Shown: positions 10,021 through 21,875, numbered from the stretch's first letter. The stretch: 64,000 nt of DNA from Scytalidium lignicola (GCA_002812745.2 NCSJ02000185.1:1-64000); one strand, 5' to 3'. Notes: generated by a model from the letters alone, not told the origin. A program made the numbers and translations.

Positions 10021-12580
10021 GAAGGAAGCCGGTTTGGAATGGGCAGTTCTGAGAGCTGAGAATAGAAGGAGAGGTTTACGTTTCCAAGTCATCTCCACTC
10101 TACCTGGAAGCGCTTGGGATATTGAATCAAGAGGAAAAGGCTCTGGATAGCCTACCGTGTGTAGCCCTTGGTTTTTAGCCTGTCTTTTTGAAAATGCTAG
10201 TAGCCTCAAAGCGGAGGCCTTCCGGCATAGATTTTTATGTCGATGATTTCAAACTGAAAATAAGAGATGAATTTTTCTTACTTTGTTTGTACTCACCTCT
10301 CCAGTAATATATGTGTGTGCGTTATATTCAAATTCTGAAAGTTTTACTTTCTCAGTTTGACCAGATGATTTCATGTGGACGAAGACCAGTCACTGACTAG
10401 AACACCATATACTTAAAAAGACAAAGAACTCAGGGAACTACCACCAAGTTTACTCACGTCAGATTATAGTCTGATAGTCATAACATTTATATATATGATG
10501 GTCTCAAGTTGACAAGCAAGTGCACAAGTAGACATGTCTTGGAATAAATTCACGATACCTGTACTTGTATCGGGCCGATGTTTGTCCGAAACTTGGGCGG
10601 GTCGGCTAGATTGCCCCAAATTGGACAAACGGATAAAGTTCAGGTGTTGTCCCTCAGGACCTTGTCTTGAAAATGGAATGTAAGTTCAGAGTTAAAGAAG
10701 CCAATATCTTCAACTTGTCTTGTCACCAGGAGGTGGATATGTTACAATCCGGGCAGGTATGCACACTGAGATGAAGGCACGTGTCAATTAAGAAGGACCT
10801 GTTATCGACTTCAAAAAANGAAAATCTCCTTATCGATAAGGATGGAGCCTTGTCGTTGTCCCCCTGTGGGTGATGAGCTAAGCGGCTCGGTGCTGGCCAC
10901 GGTTTTTCTTATTAGAGTAGTTGATTCATGACTGTGTGCTTAAGAACAAGTAGCCCGTCGGTATTGCAGCAATGGGGAGAGAGATTGAATAATTGTCGTG
11001 TTGGTTCTCACTTGACTGCTCGCGAACACAGTATAATACTTGGCAGATATATTGCGGGGAGAAGCCCTAGCCATTATCTTCTGGTCTCCCCTTCGTGGGT
11101 ACTCGTGGGTACTCGTGTGGAGAGAATGGGGGACCCGTTCCTTTACTACTGTATTCCAAGTGCCGACCCGGTGGTCAGTGAGATCGACCTGGATGTTTGG
11201 ATGCTGTTGTGTGAGGGATCACAGCAGCTGGAACGTGGATCGTCACCGCCTCCAGCATCATGAGAACAAGTCTTTGAGCTGCAGCCGAGCCAGCAATCGT
11301 ATTGAGTTGGCCTCTTCGAACACGTGTTGTTTTTGTAGCCCGTATCAAGAACTGTTTAGAGGGACGAACGACGAACCAACTCGGAAGCTGATGGGGGTTT
11401 TGCAGTTGGCGGTGAGCAGGCAAGTTTTTTCTTTTCTTTCTTTCTTCCCGTGGGGTCTTGACAAGAGAAGAGAGAAGTCACGGGCTTCGGTCCTGAGGAT
11501 GGTCAGCATACCGATTTACCGATGGTCAGGCCATTCATTCTTCCGTGGCCTTGCGATTCAGGAACCCGAGGCTCAAGACAATCATCACTTAACTCCTAAG
11601 CCGACGAGACGACGAGAGACTCGCCCTCGCCCTTGCCACGGTCGTACGCACTTGTCCTGGTCCTTTCGTGCTTCGGTACCTGCGTATCTGATGACCCCGT
11701 GTCGAAGCATCTGTTTTCCACATCACGGGCCTCAGAAATCATGTTCCTGGGGGCTAGTTTGGCTGCAGGTAAAAAAGCAGATCTGGTCTGAAGGGTGATG
11801 CATTCCACGTTGTGCGGTGTGGTGGCGCACAAGTCCAGCAGCTGGCCCTGGTACGCAGAAGTCGCAGCATGATTACCCACAAAAACTGGTACCAGGACAG
11901 CAAACTGTACCTCATGCAGCAAGCGTGGGAAAAAGAGGTCATGATTGTCTCTGAAAACTCGGCCGTGCAAACGTCAGCTTGGTGAATAATAAGTACACGT
12001 AGACCGCTGAAGCTCTTTTGCATCGGATTTTCCTGCTGCTCTTCCTTTTACCTGTGCCTGTATAGCTACATCGTGGTGAAGCTCCAAGCAAATAAAAAAG
12101 GAGGGGCAATCTTGGGGTGCGGGGTCCCGTCGGCTTTGCAGATTTGCTGTGTGTCGGGAAGTGAACGAGTTCCTAGCGTGCGATACAGTAACACCTCAAT
12201 TCCTTCGATATTTGTGACATCGTGCCTGCTCTCGAAGTTCGATGTAGTTGTCGTGAAGTCGTGAATCAAAGAAGCTCTAGTTATTCATCAAAACTAGAAA
12301 AGCACGGTGCGAGATTCCTCCTGATTATTAAGGTCGAGTCTTGCAACACCTCCGGAGCCAGCCGTGTTCTCCCGGCGCCGTGGGGATTCAGATACACCTC
12401 ACGCGATCAGGTGCAGCAACGAGCTGTGCAGCTTCTCGACCCCCTTTATCTCTCCTTTCATCTCTGTGGTTTGCATCTCTACTTACAATCCCTCACCTTT
12501 TTCTCTCACCCTTTTGGAGCCAATTTCCACCAGCGCCGTATCTCCCATCTCAACTGCCAGAACTGCTGGAGTCGCCCGCC
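10021..12580. other. Long upstream region of the PFK2/FBPase2 gene
   Basis: About 2.5 kb without a supported gene. A long plus frame (11040-11798) begins at TTG and has erratic composition rich in Ser, Arg, Trp and Cys, so I do not call it. A 10 bp direct duplication (CGTGGGTACT) sits at 11094-11113 and an N at 10819. The last 150 bp before the start codon at 12581 is pyrimidine-rich on the coding strand (repeated CTCTCC/CTCACC), a usual feature of fungal core promoters and leaders. Confidence 0.45.
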
Positions 12581-14131
12581 ATGAACGCCCCAAAGCGCAA
12601 GACCAACGGTGTTGGTGTTCAGGCCGAAGACACCCAGATCTGCGTTGTGATGGTTGGCCTTCCAGCCCGTGGCAAGAGTTTAATTGCGCAAAAGGGTATG
12701 TAGCTAAATCACACAAGACTTTTTTNGTTCTCTTATGTAAATATACCATTCTAACCAGAGACATCTTCCAATAGCCCAACGCTACCTCAAATGGCTGTCT
12801 ATTGATGCCCAGGTCTTCAATGTGGGCAACTACCGCCGCCATGACAACCCGCAACCAAGCGCGGACTTCTTCGACACTTCCAATGTCGAGGGTGAGCGTG
12901 TGCGCCGCGCTGCCGCTGATGCTGCCATAATGGACATGCTGCAATGGTTCAAAGATGGCGGTAAGATTGCAATCTTCGACGCAACCAACAGCACCAAGGA
13001 GCGCCGCAAGTGGATTTACGATCGCTGTGAAGCTGCAGGCATAGAAACACTCTTTGTCGAGTCCAAGTGCGATGACGAGGAATTGATCATGCATAATATC
13101 CTCGAGGTCAAGACCACTTCCCCGGATTACAAGGGCTTGGATCCGGAGGCTGCGGCTCTGGATTTCAGAAACCGCATCCGCAACTACGAGAAGGTCTACC
13201 AGACTATCGATGAGGATGAGAGCCACTTGACCTATCTGAAGATTATGAATGTTGGAAAGCAAGTGATAATCAATCGCATTCAAGATTATCTCCAGTCTCG
13301 AGTTGTCTACTACCTTATGAACCTTCACATCAGGCCTCGTTCTATCTGGCTCTCTCGCGTTAGTTCTCCTGATGCGTGCTCTAAATTTGACTCTTAAGGA
13401 CTTTACGTAGCTAACCCAATTATGTAGCATGGTGAATCATTGTACAATCTGGAAGGTAAGATTGGTGGGGATGCCGATCTTTCTCCAAGAGGCGAGCAAT
13501 ACGCCCGAAAGCTGCCGGAGCTTGTCCGACAATCCGTTGGTGTAAGCATATCCTCTCCTTATTCATATTATTCCTAGAATGGATTGATACTAATTTCTAT
13601 TAGGATAACCGCCCTTTGACTGTCTGGACTTCCACTCTGCGCCGTACTATTTCTACTGCTCGCTTCCTTCCTCCAGACTACAACCAGCTACAGTGGAAAG
13701 CACTTGATGAACTCGATGCCGGATCTTGTGATGGCATGACCTACAGTGAGATCAAAGAATCATTTCCTGAAGATTTTGCCGCCCGTGATGAAGATAAATA
13801 CAACTACCGGTATCGTGGTGGCGAATCTTATCGTGATGTGGTCATTCGTCTTGAACCCATCATCATGGAACTGGAGCGCTCTGAAGATATTCTCATCGTT
13901 ACACATCAGGCTGTCTTGCGCTGCATTTATGCTTACTTCATGAAGAAAGACCAGGCTGAGAGTCCATGGATGGCGGTTCCATTGCATACGCTTATCAAGC
14001 TTACACCTAGGGCATATGGTACCGAGGAGACAAGATATAATGCTAACATTCCAGCTGTATCAACATGGCGCGGTAAAGGGTCCGTTGCGAAACATGAAGA
14101 TCCGATTCCACCAGCCACCACTATTGTTTGA
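12581..14131 (+). CDS. FBP26: 6-phosphofructo-2-kinase/fructose-2,6-bisphosphatase
   Basis: Four exons: 12581-12695, 12775-13358, 13428-13541, 13604-14131; all junctions keep frame and give 446 aa, close to the family length of ~450. The kinase domain has the P-loop GLPARGKS at residues 26-33. The phosphatase domain carries the phospho-acceptor His in LSRHGES (His234), the catalytic Glu in DELDAG (~307) and the second His in VTHQAV (~372). Both halves therefore appear catalytically equipped. The enzyme makes and removes fructose 2,6-bisphosphate, the cytosolic regulator of glycolysis versus gluconeogenesis. Intron 3 has a GATACTAAT branch site. An N in intron 1 (12726) does not affect coding. 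Whether it acts mainly as phosphatase, like yeast Fbp26, cannot be seen. Confidence 0.93.
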
Positions 14132-15390
14132 ATCGTAGTCTGGTAACCTGAGTTTGCTTCTTGGCTCAGGCTTCCATTGGTAACCACGTCTGGAAACTTC
14201 CTGTCATATTCACGGCCTTTGCATATCTACTCGGAGAGCTCAGATACACTTTTGTGTGTTCAAACACATATTGAATTCAACGACCCATCTTTGTCGGATT
14301 AATATGCTTTCGATACCCTGTCGATTTCTATTTGTCACTCCGGTGGTAACTGGAATACTCTAATTTTTTGATCACATCGGCGTGGTCGATCTTGTCGTCT
14401 TAATGTGATTATTTCTCTTGCAACGATCTCTCTTGTACTCAGTCTAACGGTCTAAAATCTGTCACGATTCATTCTCACCTCAAAATTCCAAAAAACAAGA
14501 ACCAAAACTTTGTTCACGACTCTAGGAGGGTCTGATTACCACCCCCTTCTTTATATATAAAGGGCTTTCTTTTCTTCTATCACATCATACTGCGACATGG
14601 AATTAGGGAAACCATGTCATGAATTATGGGGGTTTCTACACTGGAAGGGCATTGCGATTGGCGTTTCGATTTTCACGCGTCCACGAATGTTTTCTTTTGA
14701 ACTTAATCATCTTTGTGTCTATTTTCCTATTCCTGCTGGTAAAAAATTAGGGGTTTAGAATGGAATGGGACTGGACTGGAAGAAATGTGAAGTAGGATAT
14801 TTTTTTTTTNTTCTTATAAAAAAAAAAGGCTTGGATTGAACTATTAGGATTTAGATCACCTCTTGTGGATAATGGATGTGTTGTACGTAGCAAATGGGCA
14901 ACTTTTCAATTGATCACTACTCTTTTTGAATGTTGAGTGGTTTTGGTTTTGGGATATGGGTTATATGGGACTATCTAGGCCAAGAGCCATGGTTGTGATG
15001 AAAGGACAGCAATGAATGTGGATTGACGATTTTAATGAGTACTTGATATATTCAATTTATTATCGCTATTACTCTGTTCTAAGGGACATGACGGGATTTT
15101 GAGTGACTTCGGGCTTTGATAGATATAGATAGTGCTGTGTGATTCTAGTTCAGTATAATTCAAATTTTATATGGAAGAGCTGATATATATCTCTAGGTTG
15201 TTCCCCCTTTTCATTCTTTGTTCTTAGATGATAAGCTTCTCCAATATTCGCCCCCTTTCGTCCAGATCCAACTTTTTGGAAAATCCATCCTTCTCTAGAC
15301 TCTATCCACCTCTAAAATTCAGAGAATAACGTTCTCTATATATTACCCACCCATGTTTCTTCCACATCCACTACCACCACTACCTCGGTT
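14132..15390. other. Convergent intergenic region
   Basis: 3' flanks of two convergent genes, about 1.26 kb. It contains the perfect 14 bp palindrome CTTTATATATAAAG at 14549-14562 and poly-T/poly-A runs around an N at 14810. The palindrome could take part in 3' end formation, but this is inference. No coding frame is supported. Confidence 0.45.
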
Positions 15391-16728
15391 TCAAATCCCT
15401 TTCTGCAACCTAACAAACAACTCCCCCCCAGGGGTCAAGAACTCCGTATCAGCCCTCACTCCTTGCGGATATGACAGCATCATAAACTTCTCTCCAGCTC
15501 TCCTGATAGTCCGACTCAGCACCGCAGCGTCAATAATCATCTTATTATCCCTCGTCTTAGACACCTCAGCGAGTTTGCACATTAGATCCTCGCATACCTC
15601 GCAGAGCAATAGACCGCATCCCTTCATATTTTCCGTGCTGGCAAAATTACCGTCATCATCATCATCATTGTTCTTGACAAGCTCGCCAAATTCATTGAAT
15701 TGCTGCTTAGAACAGCACTGGTAGAATGCTGGTGCTGGACAGATACTGCACCATTTCGTCCGCATGGCGAGCTGTTCCTTACCACCATCAGCAGCACCAC
15801 TAGTAGCAGGAGTTTTACCATCATCTCCATCATCACGTCCACGCCTCAAAGCCTCAATACTCTCCTGTAGCATCCGATAATTATAATTCCGCGGATCCAG
15901 ACCCGGAATCGGTTTGATCTCATGCTTGACACAAGTAATGATCCGCAACCTAGAGAACGTACACAGAACGCACATCTTGGAGTAAGGCTGGCCGTTCTGG
16001 ACATGTCCTCCGCTGAGTTCCTCGTAGCCTGAATTTGAGTCTTCGGTTGGGACGAGGACTTCGACGTCTAGCACGCCGTGGCCGCTGAGACCGAAGAAGG
16101 GGGAGTCGCACCAGGAGCAGGGATCTTTGTTTTTGGGGTCTGGGATGTGGTTGAATATTATGGGGTGACAGAAGGCGGTTTTGATGTGTTTGATTCGAGT
16201 CAGAGAAGAATCCACTGAGACGGTGGTTTTGGATTTTCGAGTCCGGTTGGAGTTTGATTTTGGTTTTGTCGAGTGAGGTGCTGAGATAGTATGATGATTC
16301 GAGTGCCTCCATTCAAGTTGTGTGCCTATACCATTATATTTTGTGTAAGCATCTGGAGAATTGATGAAGCTATGCTGCTCATCAGCCTTCGAGTTAGAAA
16401 GTCCAGCGGAGCTTGCTGATCCTTTAAGTAAAGGCAAGGATAGATTTCCCAAGGAACCAATATTCCCATTATCACCAGTATTCTTCACTAGATTTATATT
16501 ACTTCTCACCTTCCTTTTTTGTTTCTCCCGATCAGCTTTAGGATCATAGTCTCCACTCTTATCGTCGTCGATCCATCCAGTACAAGCTCCTCTCATAAAA
16601 ACAGGTGCAGCAGCTCTCCTTCGCGAGTTGAATAGAATTCCTTGGGTTTGAATCTCTCGTGTTATGTCACCGTTCCCAAACCTAACACAAGGTTGAGTAA
16701 CAGAATCAGAGGCAGTAAGACTAATCAT
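15391..16728 (-). CDS. Cys-rich putative zinc-binding hypothetical protein
   Basis: Single exon, 445 aa from the ATG at 16728. The N-terminal third is disordered and basic (ADREKQKRKVRS at ~65-76; SNRTRKSKTT at ~160). From ~185 on there are clustered Cys/His pairs: FCHP ... CSWCDSPFFGLSGHG, MCVLCTF ... CVKH, then WCSICPAPAFYQCCS and GCGLLLCEVCEDLMC. These can coordinate several zinc ions in RING/PHD-like modules. An acidic loop (NNDDDDDG) separates the last two clusters. I do not recognise a named family; the spacing suggests a structural zinc fold rather than a DNA-binding cluster. It is convergent with the PFK2/FBPase2 gene. The promoter side ends near repeat copy B. Confidence 0.7.
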   Translation of the reverse strand: MISLTASDSVTQPCVRFGNGDITREIQTQGILFNSRRRAAAPVFMRGACTGWIDDDKSGDYDPKADREKQKRKVRSNINLVKNTGDNGNIGSLGNLSLPLLKGSASSAGLSNSKADEQHSFINSPDAYTKYNGIGTQLEWRHSNHHTISAPHSTKPKSNSNRTRKSKTTVSVDSSLTRIKHIKTAFCHPIIFNHIPDPKNKDPCSWCDSPFFGLSGHGVLDVEVLVPTEDSNSGYEELSGGHVQNGQPYSKMCVLCTFSRLRIITCVKHEIKPIPGLDPRNYNYRMLQESIEALRRGRDDGDDGKTPATSGAADGGKEQLAMRTKWCSICPAPAFYQCCSKQQFNEFGELVKNNDDDDDGNFASTENMKGCGLLLCEVCEDLMCKLAEVSKTRDNKMIIDAAVLSRTIRRAGEKFMMLSYPQGVRADTEFLTPGGELFVRLQKGI

Positions 16729-17157
16729 TTTTAATGTTCGCAGAAAGGAATTTTTTTNGGACGTGTAATAAGTTGAGAGTTAGAGAAGCTGTAGAATTAA
16801 GAATTGTACGAAAGCACAACTATCTAAGGTGAATTACTGATAGTTGAGGAGTATAGAGATATTGGGATTGCCGGATTTGGTACTGCAGCAAAGTATGACA
16901 GAATGTGAACTGGTTCGAAAAGTTTCAATCAGAAGTAGGAAGAAGGGCGTTGCAGCAGAAAAANGGCCATATATCATTAGTATACACACTGGCTACGTAG
17001 GAGGGAAGTAAAGGAAATTCGAAGTCAAATAATAATAAAAGAAGCAGAAAAATAAAGGTAGAAATATCAAATTGTATTCTATTTGACCTAAAAAGGAATG
17101 AGAATTATACTCAGAAGCACTGCCTTTTTCTTGATAAAGATTAATGATGAAGAATTT

Positions 17158-17326
17158 GTTGAATTAGGACAGCAAAAGCATGGTACGCAATATGGGGTTA
17201 CTCAGAGTATATTGTGGTGTTGCTGTAGTAGCTACATACAGTAAAGCAAAGCTAACTACTAGAAAGGGAAGTCACGTGTAATAGACGAGACGTGGTGCCT
17301 AAGGTGGCAACTAGGATATTACAACA
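17158..17326 (+). repeat. Dispersed ~165 bp repeat, copy B
   Basis: Direct partner of copy C (17433-17616) and inverted partner of copy A (31-193). The identical start GTTGAATTAGGACAGCAAAA and the shared GGGGTTACTCAGAGTATATT block make homology with copy C obvious. Conserved AAGTCACGTGTAATA contains a CACGTG E-box. It lies 430 bp upstream of the zinc-binding hypothetical gene's start codon (minus strand), within its promoter side. Confidence 0.85.
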
Positions 17327-17432
17327 GAATTTATAGCTAATAAATAAAAGTCGATATTAGTACCAAAGGAAAAATAAAGAAGAAAAAANTCAGTACTTGT
17401 CATTGAAGATTAAATATTTGTAATGATAATAT

Positions 17433-17616
17433 GTTGAATTAGGACAGCAAAAGCATGGTACGCAATATGGGGTTACTCAGAGTATATTGTGGTGTTGTAC
17501 GGTAGTAACTACGTACTTACGTACACGTGGAAGAGCTAACTAATGGGACTACCTAAAATGGAAGTCACGTGTAATAAGACAGTAGTGCCTGAGGTGGCAC
17601 ATAGGATATCACAACA
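17433..17616 (+). repeat. Dispersed ~165 bp repeat, copy C
   Basis: Second direct copy, 106 bp after copy B, with the same boundaries. It has a slightly expanded ACGTAC-rich centre (CTACGTACTTACGTACACGT). Short flanking similarity (ATTGAAGATTAA before C, a similar string before B) suggests that the duplicated unit is somewhat longer than the conserved core. Confidence 0.85.
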
Positions 17617-17713
17617 TAATATATTAATCATACTTTCATTCTTGGGGAGCAAACATAAATAAAGGTATTATTAAAGTCAATGCAGAAATAAGTATTGTCA
17701 GAGAAAGCGGAGA

Positions 17714-18166
17714 TCAATATCTGGCCCACTTAACCACACTAAACATACCCTCCTTGAAGGTGCGTTTGAAACTGTCCAAGTAGGTGGCCCAGGACGGGGA
17801 GTTGGCCAACCGCTCCCTGGCCCGATCCAAATGCCGGGTGAGGCCTAGCGCCGCAGCATCGAACTGCTCGGGGAGAGTGATCGTCCAAAGCGCTTTCATC
17901 AATAGATACTGGTCGTAGTGCACTTTGGAGGCTGACCGGAATTGCACACCATTTGCGTGTAGGGTCTGGTTGAGCAGGCCAAGAACCATTGCTGTAAGAA
18001 TTTCGTTCCATACGAGGACCCAGGGAACTTTGAGCTCTCCCACAAACTGCAATGCTCTCGCATCATCTATTCCTGCCACATCTTGTAGCTTTGTATTATT
18101 GCTTGGGGCACATTTGGAGTCTCCAAAGGCTAGTTGAATTTCCTGAGATTTAAAGACAGTAGTCAT
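17714..18166 (-). pseudogene. Possible ExK-nuclease-like protein fragment
   Basis: Open frame of 150 aa from ATG at 18166. The N-terminal part reads LAFGDSKCAPSNNTKLQDVA and then DDARALQFVGELKVPW. The spaced Asp and E-x-K recall the core of PD-(D/E)XK nuclease-like domains found in repetitive fungal protein families. The usual upstream half of such proteins is absent and the sequence lies at the edge of a repeat island, so it is more likely a truncated relic than a working gene. The C-terminal half is helical without recognised motifs. The family link is inferred from the motif only. Confidence 0.35.
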
Positions 18167-19640
18167 AATTTGACAAAAAGTGTTAAGTATAATATTCTTT
18201 GATATTCAAGAATATGAAACTCATTGTCAAAGACTTACTATGTCCTTTTTTGCCAATCTGTTGTATATCTCACTAGATCTAGACGATCATTTCGGCTGCC
18301 TCTTGCATTCTTAATTGGTATCCGACATCTCTGTGATATAACGCCTTTCCTTCACAGATTCGTTTAGTATGACTTAGAAGATGATCTTATAAGTATTTAT
18401 CTACTCTCGTCTAATATTATTTAACCTCGAACTGAACTCGGAACTTTATCTGATGCAGGAAATAGTTATAACTGCTTAAGAAGGAGTAACTCAAGCTATT
18501 GGCCAGGTTGATAAAAGCCGTATTATTAATTTGCTCGTTACAAGGAGACGGCGCTGAAATACGCTTGCGGGAGCCACTAGCTGACGTAAAATTGATTTTG
18601 TTGTTCGTAAGGGTCTGGCCAAGGAGATTTTGGTTGGTGATCTCCTGGAAGGCGGCTCATTATCACCAACCTTTGTAGGCTGGTCGCCACAGAGCCTTTG
18701 TTCCCTCTTGACAACACTAAACTCACCTTCAAGGAACAGCTCTGAACACCAAATTCAAAGACTGTATTCAGGGACTTGATATCACCCACTGGTCTATAGG
18801 ATAATGTCGATTTGTGTTTATGCCGTTGATTCTGATTGAAGGACGCCATGACATCCTCTTTGAAATTATCCCAAACGTGAAGAGGGGATGGATTGCTGGG
18901 CCTACCACACAATCTCTGTTATCGTAAAGTCCATCTAAGAAGGCTGCAGTATGTTTCCTAGGATTAAACATCGTAAAAGGAGTTGCCTATTCCCTATAAT
19001 TTGTACAGGGAGACCGGTCTCCGAGCGAAATGTCTCAATGAAATAAAAGGGTGTCGTATAGTCGCCTTCAAATTTGATGGTTATATAGCCGTAAAATCAC
19101 GACTATTAGATAGAAGGGCCTCGCAGCTCAAGCAAAACCTCTATGGTTCGCAAAGCTCAAATTAAAAAATTCTCTAGCATTAATCTGCATAGTATTTCAC
19201 TATCTCTGTCCTTAGTATATAGCAGGACTGAATACTTTCTAATTTATGTAGCAGATTGTCTAGACCTGAGATCAACTCGATACTCAGGAAACTTGCGATT
19301 AGAAATGGTATACACTTGAAAGATATGTAATAAACAAGAAGGAAGGAGAGATTGGAAATCTCTTTAAATAGATGCTGACTTCAAAGTGAATTTAAAGGTG
19401 GTTACGTTAGTTTAGAGTTATGATGGCCGAGGGAGGCATAGTGAATACCTATCTGAATCAGAAATGTAGGGTGCTCTTCTATTGAGCCCCTTTTTTGTCT
19501 GTGCGCACACCTAAAGGGTCCCACCCACTTCCACTACATTCACTCCCCATCGGTCGAAGGAAGAGTCCAACGCTGGATTAATGTCGGGCCTCAGGCACGC
19601 GCATTGCCCGACTTTTAGTCGCATTCGCTCCTAGTCGGTG
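18167..19640. other. Degenerate sequence, no intact gene
   Basis: Two overlapping minus-strand frames (18577-18912 and 18768-18971) together look like a frameshifted protein remnant (MFNPRKHTAAFLDGLYD, then LHVWDNFKEDVMASFNQNQ) without recognised family. They may be the missing upstream part of the fragment at 17714. The section 19480-19640 is GC-richer, contains no frame and abuts the transposon-end repeat. Confidence 0.35.
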
Positions 19641-19642
19641 GA

Positions 19643-19675
19643 AGCAAAGTGTGGTCGAAAAGCAAAGTGTGGTCG
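19643..19675. repeat. Tandem 15 bp motif, probable transposon terminus
   Basis: The motif AGCAAAGTGTGGTCG occurs twice (19643-19657 and 19661-19675) separated by AAA, just beyond the C-terminal end of the decayed Pogo-type transposase. Tandem CAAAGTG(T/C)GGTCG-like motifs are typical of the ends of fungal Pogo/Fot1 elements, so I read this as the remnant of a terminal inverted repeat. No matching inverted copy was found to the right of the retroelement. Confidence 0.5.
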
Positions 19676-19718
19676 CGTATTTTTTTTCTGTGGTAAACCC
19701 ATATAAATTGAATACTAA

Positions 19719-21530
19719 TTACCATAACTTGACATATCCGCTCTCATCCAGCTCCTCTAAATCTAATGAATCACCTGAATCACTGAAATTGCTCGAACTG
19801 TACCCAATTTCTCCTTCCAAATCTAGGCGTATATAACTCTCCATTGAGGCATCGCTTACCCCTCCTTCCTCCACCACCTCCTCCTGCTGTAGTTCCTCTG
19901 GTGGCTCCGGCTTTGCAAAGTTCGTTCTAATTAGCTGTTGAATAGGCGTTTGAGGTGGCCTGTGGAATGGAATATCTGCTAAATCAGTTGGAGGTGTAAT
20001 TGAAGGTTTTTGATCAATTGGCTCCTTGCTAGGTTCGATGAAGGGTGGTGGAGTATGCTCCTTATACAACTCAAGAACCCATATTACATCACGAGGAAGT
20101 TGTTTGATTGCCTTCTTTCTGAGTGCCTCCTTTTTATACCATGCTACCCATGTAGCCTTTTGATCTTTTCTCTCCTTATTAGCTATTTGACAGAGTATTC
20201 TAACTTCCTTATTAGCTGCTTTTTATACCTCTTTGTGCTCTTTCTCCTGTTTCATACTCAGTGCTTGTTTATCTGTTAACTCTCCTCCTTTTTGAAGTCT
20301 TTTTCTATTAAATGGCTTTTTTGCTACAAGATCTTGTATCCGTCGATATGCTATATCCTGTTCAAGTTTAATAAGCTTACTTTCATCTAATATTGACTTA
20401 GAACCATAGGTAAAGTAATCAAATTTGCGTTGAGATGGAGAGCTTAATAAATCTATGATCTTTGGTTTTAGCTCTTCAAGCTGGTATTGAACTTGTTGAA
20501 TGGTTGTAAGAGTCCTTAGTGTAGGTAATTCAAGTTCTTTAACCATTGTTTTAGGCTTATCTTTAATATATTTCTTCATGAGGGTAAAGGTTGCCTCCTT
20601 GTCAACAGGCCATATGCTAGCCTTTTTGAAAGCATTCTGAATAGTACCTTTCTTGAAGGTTTGCTTATGAATCTCTGGTAAATCATGAAAGAAAGAAGCT
20701 ATAGTATATTCGAAATCAAGTGATTCAATAGTACTTTGTATAACCTTATTATGCTAATGCTTGTATAGCTGAAATACTCTTACATCAAGAGGTTGTATGT
20801 AATGTGTTAAATAAGCAGGAAATATGAATAGCATCATATTATTTTTACAAGTTAATAAGGTGAAATCAGGATTCATATGATTGGTTTGATTGTCTATTAA
20901 TAGTAACTTATATAGTTGATCAAAGCTTGTATTAGTATATTGAATAAAATATTCCAAGAATTGTAAACTAATATTATTGGTTATGTATCCATTCTCTGAT
21001 AAATGAACTACTTTTGAATGCTTTAATTAGTCCTTATACCATGATACTATATGATATTTACCTTGAACAATAATTACAGGTAGTATAGAGGTGATTCCAT
21101 TAGCATAGATGGTCTTAATCATAATTACAAATCGACGATTTTCAAGGCTCAAAGAATAGAGCTAATACAGCATTAGCCTTGAATATAATAATAGTTATAA
21201 TGACAGGTATATTCTTACTTTAATCAATTCAATTAGAACTAATACTTCTATACCTTTAGGATAGCTAATACAAAAACCTGATTCGTCGAAATTGTACAAA
21301 TTATACTTATGGATATTATACTTTTTCAAAGTTGTTTTATAACGATTGAACCAATTATTAACCTCTTCTAGATCTTGAGTAATAACACGNTTTTTGAGTA
21401 ATAGGTTTAGTCTTAATTTTGTGAAGTAAAGGTTAACCTTTCTACTACTTGCAAAACCAAGCTAGAGAAGGTGAAGACTGTTTATGTTGTTTCTGAAAGT
21501 AGTAAATAGTTCTAAATATGATTTCCTTAG
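19719..21530 (-). pseudogene. Decayed Pogo/Fot1-type DDE transposase
   Basis: Minus-strand frames broken by many stops reconstruct the order of a Tc1/mariner Pogo-type transposase. From the N-terminal side there is NNWFNRYKTTLKKYNIHKYN followed by NLYNFDESGFC (first catalytic Asp region). A second catalytic segment is LLIDNQTNHMNPDF, followed by LTHYIQPLDVRVF. The C-terminal tail includes LTTIQQVQYQLEEL and an acidic end. Substitutions such as Gly to Arg in PLDVRVF and TAG/TAA stops fit C-to-T/G-to-A decay. The N-terminal DNA-binding part is missing, cut off at 21530 by the LTR element. Non-functional. Confidence 0.8.
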
Positions 21531-21873
21531 TGTTACGGGTTTTACCTAACAAGCTGATTGGTGTAGGCCTGAGGCTCGGTACAGAGAAGATGTACATAGA
21601 GAACCTAACAATCAGAGGTCACGTGATGGAGTCCTAGGATCCTTGGAGGACTCCAGAGGACTCCCAGGACTCCAAAGGGTCCAGCAGGATTTCATTATCT
21701 ATATAAGCACACTGTAGGAACATGAGAGTAGACTTCTTGTGTTCAACCTAAATACATTACTAGACCTTACCTTGGATTTAGTCGCTTGCTTGTGTGTCAC
21801 ACGTTTCCGTTGTCCCTGAACATCTACCTTACCCTTAGCTATCCAGTGACCTGGATGGCGTAGTTTTGTAACA
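21531..21873 (+). repeat. 5' LTR (343 bp)
   Basis: It begins TGTTAC and ends GTAACA, a perfect 6 bp terminal inverted repeat with canonical TG...CA ends. It carries a GGACTCC motif repeated at short spacing (about 21650-21675) and a TATA box at 21700. Compared with the 3' LTR it has five differences, all transitions. Four are T or A in this copy where the other has C or G. Confidence 0.95.
21700..21706 (+). promoter_or_regulatory. LTR TATA box
   Basis: TATATAA lies about 35-40 bp upstream of the GTGTTCAA segment (21739-21746). Transcription would be expected to start near that segment. The start site is predicted, not observed. Confidence 0.6.
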
Positions 21874-21875
21874 TT

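Noticed and set aside
11040..11798. 252-codon plus-strand frame upstream of the PFK2/FBPase2 gene
   Set aside because: It opens with TTG, has irregular composition rich in Ser, Arg, Trp and Cys, overlaps minus frames of equal quality, and shows no domain.
15624..16312. Minus-strand frames of 72 and 120 codons within the zinc-binding gene
   Set aside because: Out of phase with the Cys-cluster protein and low complexity.
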